Assembly: GCA_001795245.1 (NCBI GenBank)
Contig: MGOD01000039.1
Span: 5,301-10,677 of the forward strand
DNA: 5,377 nt
Direction: 5' to 3'
From: Chloroflexi bacterium RBG_16_70_13
GTDB lineage: Bacteria > Chloroflexota > Limnocylindria > Limnocylindrales > CSP1-4
Part shown: positions 1 to 4,783 of the stretch, one piece after another
Position numbering within the stretch: the stretch's first letter is position 1
How the letters are laid out: every line of letters starts with the position of its first letter
Notes under the pieces: model-generated
Database searches by the model: none
Seen by the model: the letters and a program-made list of their open reading frames with translations, nothing else
Told to the model about the DNA's origin: nothing
Made by a program: the position numbers and the translations under genes

Positions 1-503
1 AGGTGATCGGCGGCGAGTCGGCCGCCGACGATGTCATTGCTGACCACGCGCGAGAAACTGCGATGGTGGGTGTCCAGGAGGACGGTCGGAGGACCGAGCT
101 CCAGGAGGCGGCGCGCCGCATCGGGCGGCAGCGGCAGGGACACGATGATCAAGCCGTCATGGCCCTGCTCCGGCAGGTTTCGCAGGAGCGACTCGCGCCG
201 TCCGACCGACTCCACGTTGTACATGACCATCGAGCCCCCGGTGGCGGCGACGACCGCCTCGATCCCGCGAACTCGCTCCACGACCCCTGGGCGGGTGAGG
301 AACGGCACGACCACCCCGATGGTGTTGGTACGGCCCCGGACGAGGTTGCGGGCGCTCGCGTTGGGCACGAAACCGAGCTCCGCGATGACCGCCAGCACGG
401 CCGCCCTCGTCTCGCGGCTCACCTTCGGGCTGTCGTTGAGCACCCGGCTCACCGTCGCCACGCCGACGCCCGCCGAGCGGGCGACATCCCTGATCGTTGC
501 CAT
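1..503 (-). CDS. LacI-family transcriptional repressor, N-terminal half (partial, runs off left edge)
   Basis: The reverse strand encodes 167 codons starting MATIRDVARSAGVGVATVSR, the typical LacI-family opening. Helix-turn-helix is at about residues 4-23, and the hinge helix (P-N-A-S-A-R-N-L) at about 47-54, with Leu54 at the position that intercalates into the operator minor groove in this family. The periplasmic-binding-like core then begins with TIGVVVP at about 61-67. The effector-binding second half (about 170 residues) is outside the window. The gene is divergent from the transporter operon and separated by 149 bases, so it very likely senses the imported sugar or a derivative and represses both transcripts. 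ATG at 503-501 was chosen because MATIRDVA matches family N-termini. An in-frame ATG at 527-525 would add eight residues; neither start has a good Shine-Dalgarno. It is comparable in role to rhizobial AglR, but the ligand cannot be read from this fragment. Confidence 0.95.
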   Translation of the reverse strand, partial: MATIRDVARSAGVGVATVSRVLNDSPKVSRETRAAVLAVIAELGFVPNASARNLVRGRTNTIGVVVPFLTRPGVVERVRGIEAVVAATGGSMVMYNVESVGRRESLLRNLPEQGHDGLIIVSLPLPPDAARRLLELGPPTVLLDTHHRSFSRVVSNDIVGGRLAADH

Positions 504-542
504 GCTCGAGTGTTGACCAACCCCCATGAAGAATCGTCGTAC

Positions 543-570
543 TTGACGGCCATGATACCGTATCCACGAT
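543..570 (+). promoter_or_regulatory. Candidate promoter of the transporter operon
   Basis: TTGACG (543-548, five of six to TTGACA) is a good -35 box. The best -10 at a 16-base spacer is CACGAT (565-570), which is weak. The start point would fall near 577, inside the operator at 575-590, the standard place for steric repression by a LacI-type protein. The -35 is convincing; the -10 is not. Confidence 0.4.
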
Positions 571-581
571 CCCCGTGGAAA
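552..581 (-). promoter_or_regulatory. Candidate promoter of the LacI-family gene
   Basis: On the minus strand, TTTCCA (581-576) could be a -35 box and TATCAT (557-552, five of six to TATAAT) a -10 box, with an 18-base spacer. Transcription would begin near 545, about 40 bases before the ATG. The -35 box lies inside the LacI-type operator, so the repressor probably controls its own gene. This is a consensus match by eye only. Confidence 0.4.
554..564. repeat. Small perfect inverted repeat GATAC-C-GTATC
   Basis: Five-base arms flank a single central C. The element sits in the spacer of the rightward promoter candidate and overlaps the -10 of the leftward one. The same words recur at 610-614 (GTATC) and 627-631 (GATAC). 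It could be a site for a second regulator or chance; its odd centre differs from the even, CG-centred symmetry of the main operator. Confidence 0.35.
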
Positions 582-590
582 CGGTTCCAC
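575..590. promoter_or_regulatory. LacI-family operator
   Basis: GTGGAAACGGTTCCAC is a near-perfect palindrome: seven of eight base pairs match around a central CG, with one mismatched pair. Even symmetry around CG with TGGAA/TTCCA arms is typical of operators bound by LacI-family repressors. It lies between the divergent genes, about 72 bases from the repressor ATG and 63 from the transporter GTG, overlapping the predicted transporter start point and the repressor -35 box. Its location next to the repressor gene makes that protein the likely ligand. Confidence 0.75.
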
Positions 591-600
591 TCGGTCGAAT

Positions 601-636
601 GGCGCCGTCGTATCGGCGCTGGTGTCGATACACCGG
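601..636 (+). promoter_or_regulatory. Leader RNA hairpins upstream of the binding-protein gene
   Basis: Two adjacent hairpins can form. The first has arms GCGCCG (602-607) and CGGCGC (614-619) with a six-base loop, extendable by a G-U pair. The second has arms GGTGT (621-625) and ACACC (630-634) with a four-base loop. A competing hairpin joins GTATCG (610-615) with CGATAC (626-631) and would disrupt both. All end just before the Shine-Dalgarno at 639. They may protect the 5' end of the message or tune translation; no known riboswitch is recognised. Confidence 0.4.
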
Positions 637-638
637 TT

Positions 639-646
639 AGGAGGAG
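639..646 (+). promoter_or_regulatory. Strong ribosome binding site fixing the GTG start at 653
   Basis: AGGAGGAG lies six bases before GTG 653-655, near-ideal strength and spacing. It supports a high translation rate for the binding protein and settles the start codon. Confidence 0.9.
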
Positions 647-652
647 AAGCGC

Positions 653-1984
653 GTGAAACGAGCTCTACTGTTCATCGCAGCCGCTGCGCTCGCCGTCTCG
701 GCGTGCACCGGCGGTGCGACCCCGCAACCGACCGCCGGCCCGACGACGGGCCCCGGCGAGAGCGATGCGCCGGCGCCGACGGATACGTCGCTCGCCGGCA
801 CGAAGGTGGAGGTCTTCGGCGCCTTCCGAGGCGACGAGGGCACCCGTTTCGAGGAATCCTTCAAGGCGTTCGAGGATGCCACCGGCGTGGACGTCCTCTA
901 CAGCGGCTCGGACCAGTTCGAGACGCTCGTCAACACGCGCGCCGAAGCCGGCAACCCGCCGGACATCGCCGCTTTCCCGCAGCCGGGCGGAATGCGCCGC
1001 CTGGCCGCCGCCGGGTTCCTCACGCCCCTGCCCCAGGAGATCATCGACGCGATCGATGCCAACTACGGGCCGGGCTGGAAGGAAACCGGTACCGGTGATG
1101 ACGGCAACGTCTACGGCGTCTTCCATCGGGTCAACATCAAGAGCCTCGTGTTCTACCCGAAGAAGGCCTTCGAGGCGGCCGGCTACACGGCCCCCACGAC
1201 GTGGGACGAGCTGACGGCCCTCAGCGCCCAGATCAAGACGGCCGGATCCTCGCCGTGGTGCGTCACCATGGAGAGCGGCGGCGCCACCGGCTGGGTGGCG
1301 ACGGACTGGGTCGAGGACATCATGCTTCGCTCAGCCGGACCGGAGACCTACGACAAGTGGGTCACTCACGAGATCCCCTTCAATGACCCCGCCGTCAAGG
1401 AAGCCGTCGAGACCCTCGGCAGCATCTGGCTCGACTCGACGCAGGTCTACGGCGGCACCACGAATATCCTCTCGACGAACTTCGGTGAAGCCGCCACCCC
1501 AATGTTCGAGAACCCGCCGAAGTGCTGGCTCCTCAAGCAGGGCAGCTTTATCACAGGCTTCTTCCCCGATGCGATCAAGGCAGATCTCGATGCCGAGGTC
1601 GGGAGCTTCGCCTTCCCGGCCATCGATCCGCAGTACGGCACCCCCGCCCTCGGCGGCGGCGACCAGTTCGTCATGTTCAAGGATCGCCCGGAGGTTCGGG
1701 CCTTCCTCACCTACCTGACCACCGGTGCGTCGGGCAGCACCTGGGCCGCCGCCGGCGGCGCGCTGTTCCCGCACAAGGACCAGGACCTGAGCGCCTACGC
1801 CAGCGCCCTCGATCGGGCGGCCGCCGAGCAGCTCCTCGCGGCCGACTCGTTCCGGTTCGACGGCTCGGATCTCATGCCGGCCGCGGTCGGCGCCGGGACG
1901 TTCTGGAAGGGCATGGTCGATTACGTCAGCGGTTCGAAGGACCTCGACACGGTCCTGTCCGAGATCGACGCCAGCTGGCCGTAG
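653..1984 (+). CDS. aglE: Sugar ABC transporter substrate-binding lipoprotein, AglE-like
   Basis: This 443-residue protein is the extracytoplasmic receptor of a carbohydrate ABC importer (solute-binding family 1 type). It begins MKRALLF, then has a short hydrophobic segment and a lipobox V-S-A-C with lipidated Cys18, followed by a Thr/Pro/Gly-rich linker to about residue 47. The folded part carries features of AglE-type alpha-glucoside binders: a PDIAAFPQPG stretch early, SSPWCVTMESG around Cys203, ATDWVEDIMLRSAGPE, PPKCWLLKQGSF around Cys291, GGGDQFVMFKDRPEVRAFL, and RFDGSDLMPAAVGAGTFWKG from residue 401. Cys203 and Cys291 may form a disulfide, as both are extracytoplasmic. It is the first gene of the operon, and the hairpin after it fits higher expression than the permeases. 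The exact sugar (maltose, trehalose, sucrose or another glucoside) cannot be assigned from sequence alone. The symbol marks family resemblance. Confidence 0.9.
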   Translation: MKRALLFIAAAALAVSACTGGATPQPTAGPTTGPGESDAPAPTDTSLAGTKVEVFGAFRGDEGTRFEESFKAFEDATGVDVLYSGSDQFETLVNTRAEAGNPPDIAAFPQPGGMRRLAAAGFLTPLPQEIIDAIDANYGPGWKETGTGDDGNVYGVFHRVNIKSLVFYPKKAFEAAGYTAPTTWDELTALSAQIKTAGSSPWCVTMESGGATGWVATDWVEDIMLRSAGPETYDKWVTHEIPFNDPAVKEAVETLGSIWLDSTQVYGGTTNILSTNFGEAATPMFENPPKCWLLKQGSFITGFFPDAIKADLDAEVGSFAFPAIDPQYGTPALGGGDQFVMFKDRPEVRAFLTYLTTGASGSTWAAAGGALFPHKDQDLSAYASALDRAAAEQLLAADSFRFDGSDLMPAAVGAGTFWKGMVDYVSGSKDLDTVLSEIDASWP

Positions 1985-1995
1985 CTTTGGCTGAA

Positions 1996-2027
1996 GCCCG
2001 GGGGAGAGCGTCGAGCCTCCCCCGGGC
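1996..2027 (+). terminator. Strong intercistronic hairpin without U-tract (partial terminator or message stabiliser)
   Basis: GCCCGGGGGAG (1996-2006) pairs perfectly with CTCCCCCGGGC (2017-2027), an 11-bp GC-rich stem with a ten-base loop, 11 bases after the binding-protein stop. No T-run follows (ATAACC), so complete intrinsic termination is doubtful. In sugar ABC operons such a hairpin commonly protects the upstream message or terminates part of the transcripts, giving more binding protein than permease. Confidence 0.65.
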
Positions 2028-2039
2028 ATAACCTTCAGG

Positions 2040-2053
2040 CTGGACCGATCCAG
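2040..2053. repeat. Second short palindrome in the binding-protein/permease gap
   Basis: CTGGA (2040-2044) and TCCAG (2049-2053) are perfect inverted arms around CCGA. As RNA it is a small tetraloop hairpin. As DNA it resembles a shortened form of the main operator, TGGA-N4-TCCA with central CG, but the half-site spacing is two bases shorter, so repressor binding is doubtful. Confidence 0.35.
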
Positions 2054-2073
2054 TCATCGTCAGTCGGTTCGTG

Positions 2074-2083
2074 AGGAGGAGGG
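2074..2083 (+). promoter_or_regulatory. Ribosome binding site deciding the first permease start
   Basis: AGGAGGAGGG ends five bases before GTG 2089-2091. It lies inside the frame opened by the earlier GTG at 2071, so 2071 would have to be read without this site. The downstream GTG is therefore the better start. Confidence 0.85.
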
Positions 2084-2088
2084 CAGCC

Positions 2089-3210
2089 GTGGCCACCAGC
2101 TCTGGGGTCGTCGAGGCGGAGCGGCCCGGAATCGCACTCATGGTCGGGCTGGCTGCCGTCCGCCTCGCGGCCTCGCTCTTCGTCCCGCTTATCGCCTTCG
2201 TCGTCCTGTGGCAGGGATTCCTGTTCCTCCGGGACACGGACGCCCCCAAGCCGGTCGTGGCCGGCGTTGCGATCGTCTGGGGCGTCGGCGGCGTGGCGCT
2301 CTTGTACGTCGTCGCGAACTGGGTGGTCGGCCGCCTCCCCAGCCGCTGGGGCGGCCGCGTCCTGCCCTTCGTGTTCGTTGGGCCCGCGATCGCGATCCTC
2401 TTCGCCTATCTGCTGATACCGACGATCCTCACGCTCGTCTACTCGTTCCAGGATGGCGCCTCGAAGAACTGGGTCGGCGTGGACAACTACGTCTTCGCGG
2501 TGACGAATCCATCGATGCTCGAGGCGATCCGGAACAACGTTCTGTGGCTGGCCGTCGGGACCGGCGGGAGCGTCAGTCTCGGCCTGCTCCTGGCAATCCT
2601 CGCCGACCGCGTCGCCTTCGAGCGGCTGGCGAAGCTCCTCATCTTCCTGCCGATGGCGATCTCGTTCGTGGGTGCCGGCGTGATCTGGCGCTTCATGTAC
2701 GCCTTCCGGCCCGCCGGCGAGGAGCAGATCGGCCTCGTGAATGCGCTCCTCGGCGCCTTCGGGATCGCGCCCCAGGGTCTCGTCCAGCTCCAGTTCTGGA
2801 ACAACTTTCTGCTGATTGCGATTCTCATCTGGGCCCAGACCGGGTTCGCGATGGTGATCCTGTCGGCCGCCCTCAAGGGTGTCCCGGCTGAGCTGCTGGA
2901 AGCCGCCCGGATGGATGGCGCGACCGAGGTCCAGGTTTTCCAGAAGGTCGTGATCCCGACGATCCGCGGCTCGATCATCACGGTGTCCACGACGATCGCG
3001 ATCCTGACCCTGAAGATCTACGACATCGTGACCACGATGACGAACGGCAACTTCGGGACGGAGGTGATCGCGACACTCCAGTTCAAACAGTCGTTCACCT
3101 TCTTCGACTACGGCAAGGGCGCCGCCCTGGCGATCATCCTGCTCCTCGCGGTGACCCCGGTCATCTGGTACAACCTGCGGCGCCTCCGCGGGCAGGAGGG
3201 ATTCCGATGA
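2089..3210 (+). CDS. aglF: Sugar ABC transporter permease, MalF/AglF type
   Basis: This 373-residue inner-membrane subunit forms half of the translocation channel. Hydrophobic segments lie at roughly residues 24-47, 55-80, 92-118, 150-172, 182-205, 238-260, 290-312 and 343-362, about eight spans as in MalF-like subunits. The cytoplasmic EAA loop that docks on the ATPase is clear: EAARMDGATEVQVFQKVVIP at 271-290, with the conserved Gly277. Other family-typical stretches are WVGVDNYVFAVTNP (128-141), LIFLPMAISFVGAGVIWR (184-201) and the following AFRPAGEEQIGL, all characteristic of AglF. The first 90 residues form an extra two-span N-terminal region. GTG 2089 was chosen from its Shine-Dalgarno; GTG 2071 would add six residues. 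The stop overlaps the next start (ATGA), implying translational coupling. The symbol is by resemblance to alpha-glucoside systems. Confidence 0.92.
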   Translation: MATSSGVVEAERPGIALMVGLAAVRLAASLFVPLIAFVVLWQGFLFLRDTDAPKPVVAGVAIVWGVGGVALLYVVANWVVGRLPSRWGGRVLPFVFVGPAIAILFAYLLIPTILTLVYSFQDGASKNWVGVDNYVFAVTNPSMLEAIRNNVLWLAVGTGGSVSLGLLLAILADRVAFERLAKLLIFLPMAISFVGAGVIWRFMYAFRPAGEEQIGLVNALLGAFGIAPQGLVQLQFWNNFLLIAILIWAQTGFAMVILSAALKGVPAELLEAARMDGATEVQVFQKVVIPTIRGSIITVSTTIAILTLKIYDIVTTMTNGNFGTEVIATLQFKQSFTFFDYGKGAALAIILLLAVTPVIWYNLRRLRGQEGFR

Positions 3211-4058
3211 GGGGCTCGCTCGCCTCGCGCCTCCTCATCAACATCGCGGTCATCGTCCTGGTCGTCATCTGGACGCTCCCGACCGTGGGCCTCCTGATCA
3301 CCTCGGCCCGAGAACGCGACGCGATGGCGTCGAGCGGCTGGTGGTCGGTATTCACGAATCCCGGCGGCGCCGGTTGGACGACGGCCAACTACACGTCGGT
3401 CCTGTCCGAGGAGTCAGGGATCGCGATCGCCTTCATCAACAGCCTCACGGTCACGATCCCGGCCGTCGTGATCCCGATCCTGGTCGCGGCCTTTGCCGCC
3501 TATGGCTTCGCCTGGATGCGCTTTCCGGGCCGCAAGGTGCTCTTCGCGATCATCATCATGATGCTCGTCGTCCCGCTCCAGATCGCCCTGATCCCGGTCC
3601 TGAAGGGCTACCTCTTTCTCGAGCTCAACGGCACGTACCTCGCGATGTGGCTGGCGCACACCGGCTTCGGGCTCGCGCTCGCCACGTACCTCCTCTACAA
3701 CTACATCAGCGAGCTGCCCCGGGACATTCTCGAGTCGGCGTTCATCGATGGGGCTTCGCATTTCACGACGTTCACCCGGCTGATCCTGCCGCTCTCGGTG
3801 CCGGCCCTGGCGTCATTCGCGATCTTCCAGTTCCTGTGGGTCTGGAATGACCTGCTCGTCGCCCAGACGTTCTTAGGGACCCAGAAGGAGGTTGCCGTCG
3901 TCACCTCGGCCCTGCTCAACCTGATCGGCACGCGGGCCGAGGCCTGGCATCTCCTCACGGCCGGAGCCTTCGTCTCAATGGTTCTGCCCGTCGTCGTCTT
4001 CCTGGCCCTCCAGCGGTTCTTCGTCCGAGGCCTGCTCGCCGGCTCCGTCAAGGGCTAG
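3207..4058 (+). CDS. aglG: Sugar ABC transporter permease, MalG/AglG type
   Basis: This 283-residue protein is the second channel subunit. Six hydrophobic segments fall at about 9-32, 74-102, 109-130, 144-165, 197-216 and 250-270. The EAA loop reads ESAFIDGASHFTTFTRLILP at 176-195, with Gly182 conserved. Family hallmarks include SGWWSVF (43-49), NSLTVTIPAVVIPILVAAFA (78-97), FPGRK (106-110), LWVWNDLLVA and the terminal RGLLAGSVKG, closely matching AglG-type subunits. ATG 3207 overlaps the preceding stop by four bases and has GGCAGGAGGG (3191-3200) six bases upstream, so production is coupled to the partner permease. Leu223 is a TTA codon, rare in such GC-rich DNA. The required MalK-like ATPase is not in the window. 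Confidence 0.94.
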   Translation: MRGSLASRLLINIAVIVLVVIWTLPTVGLLITSARERDAMASSGWWSVFTNPGGAGWTTANYTSVLSEESGIAIAFINSLTVTIPAVVIPILVAAFAAYGFAWMRFPGRKVLFAIIIMMLVVPLQIALIPVLKGYLFLELNGTYLAMWLAHTGFGLALATYLLYNYISELPRDILESAFIDGASHFTTFTRLILPLSVPALASFAIFQFLWVWNDLLVAQTFLGTQKEVAVVTSALLNLIGTRAEAWHLLTAGAFVSMVLPVVVFLALQRFFVRGLLAGSVKG

Positions 4059-4063
4059 GCAGG

Positions 4064-4132
4064 ATGCACCAGCTGAGGTTCGCTCGGGGGCGTCCTGGGG
4101 CGCCGCCTGCACGTGACGAGCGCTTCGCGTGA
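4064..4132 (+). CDS. Possible 22-codon leader ORF coupled to the kinase gene
   Basis: An ATG five bases after the permease stop opens a 22-codon frame (begins MHQLRF, ends DERFA). AAGGG (4050-4054) lies nine bases upstream as a possible Shine-Dalgarno. Its TGA (4130-4132) overlaps the kinase GTG (4129-4131) as GTGA. The kinase start has no clear binding site of its own, so ribosomes finishing this frame could restart on the kinase. The peptide is Arg/Pro-rich and unrecognised; a frame this short can arise by chance. Confidence 0.3.
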   Translation: MHQLRFARGRPGAPPARDERFA

Positions 4133-4776
4133 AGGGCGACGTCATCATCGTCGAGGCCCATCACCGGCGCGCGGCCGCGGCGATCGCGACGCACCTCGTG
4201 CCGCGGCTCGCCGACCTCGAACGGCGCGCGACGATCAGCGTGGCGGGCGAGTCCGGAAGCGGGAAGTCGGAGACGGGCCTCGCCCTCCTCGAGGCGCTTG
4301 GCCGGCTGGGTCGTCACGCGGTCGTGCTCCAGCAGGACGACTACTTCGTCCTGCCGCCGCGATCGAACGACAGCGCCCGGCGCCGCGACATCCGGCAAGT
4401 CGGAACGGATGAAGTCCGGCTGGCACTCCTCGACGCCCACCTGGCCGCCGTGCGCGACGGGGCGACGTCGCTGCGCAAGCCGCTGGTGATCTACGCGGAG
4501 GACCGGATCGAGGATGAGGAGATCGTCCTCGATGGGATCGATACGGTCATTGCCGAGGGCACCTATACCTCCCTCCTAGAGGCCATCGACGCCCGCGTCT
4601 TCATCGCCCGGAACCGCCTCGAGACGATCGGCGCGAGGCAACGCCGTGGCCGCGAGGCAGAGGATCCGTTCCTCGAACAGGTCCTCGAGATCGAGCACGA
4701 CATTATCGCCCCGCATCTAGAGCTCGCCGACTACGTGATCACCCGGAACTACGACGTCGAGCTTCCGCAGCGGTGA
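4129..4776 (+). CDS. P-loop small-molecule kinase, phosphoribulokinase/uridine-kinase-like
   Basis: This 215-residue cytoplasmic protein has a Walker A motif GESGSGKS at 40-47 after the strand TISVA, then VVLQQDDYF (65-73), the position of the substrate-binding aspartates of uridine kinases. QVGTDEVRL follows at 90-98, TVIAEGTYT (139-147) marks the second core strand, and an Arg-rich lid-like stretch GARQRRGREAEDPF spans 168-181. This order fits the PRK/URK branch of P-loop kinases. I do not see the usual uridine-kinase motif D-x-P-x-A-F-D after the DDYF region, so uridine is an unlikely substrate. Its place between an alpha-glucoside-type transporter and a GH13-like enzyme suggests phosphorylation of a sugar, polyol or sugar acid. 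Homologues may be labelled uridine kinase automatically. GTG 4129 is the only start candidate before Walker A that keeps the strand MKGDVIIVE; an in-frame TGA lies at 4114-4116. Confidence 0.85.
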   Translation: MKGDVIIVEAHHRRAAAAIATHLVPRLADLERRATISVAGESGSGKSETGLALLEALGRLGRHAVVLQQDDYFVLPPRSNDSARRRDIRQVGTDEVRLALLDAHLAAVRDGATSLRKPLVIYAEDRIEDEEIVLDGIDTVIAEGTYTSLLEAIDARVFIARNRLETIGARQRRGREAEDPFLEQVLEIEHDIIAPHLELADYVITRNYDVELPQR

Positions 4777-4783
4777 CCCGGCC

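Noticed and set aside
3..656. Long plus-strand open frame across the repressor gene
   Set aside because: It lies opposite a clear LacI-family gene; its translation is Arg/His/Asp-rich with no domain, as expected from the complement of GC-rich coding DNA.
1085..1096. Tandem ACCGGT palindromes
   Set aside because: They simply encode Thr-Gly-Thr-Gly inside the binding-protein gene and have no regulatory context.
1331..2029. 232-codon minus-strand open frame
   Set aside because: It is antisense to the well-supported binding-protein gene, has no recognisable motif and would read through the intercistronic hairpin.
2071..2088. Earlier GTG start for the first permease
   Set aside because: The strong AGGAGGAGGG at 2074-2083 lies inside this stretch and is correctly spaced for GTG 2089.
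4059..4110. Possible hairpin pairing GCAGG (4059-4063) with CCTGC (4106-4110)
   Set aside because: Only five pairs with a 42-base loop and no T-run; not enough for a terminator call.
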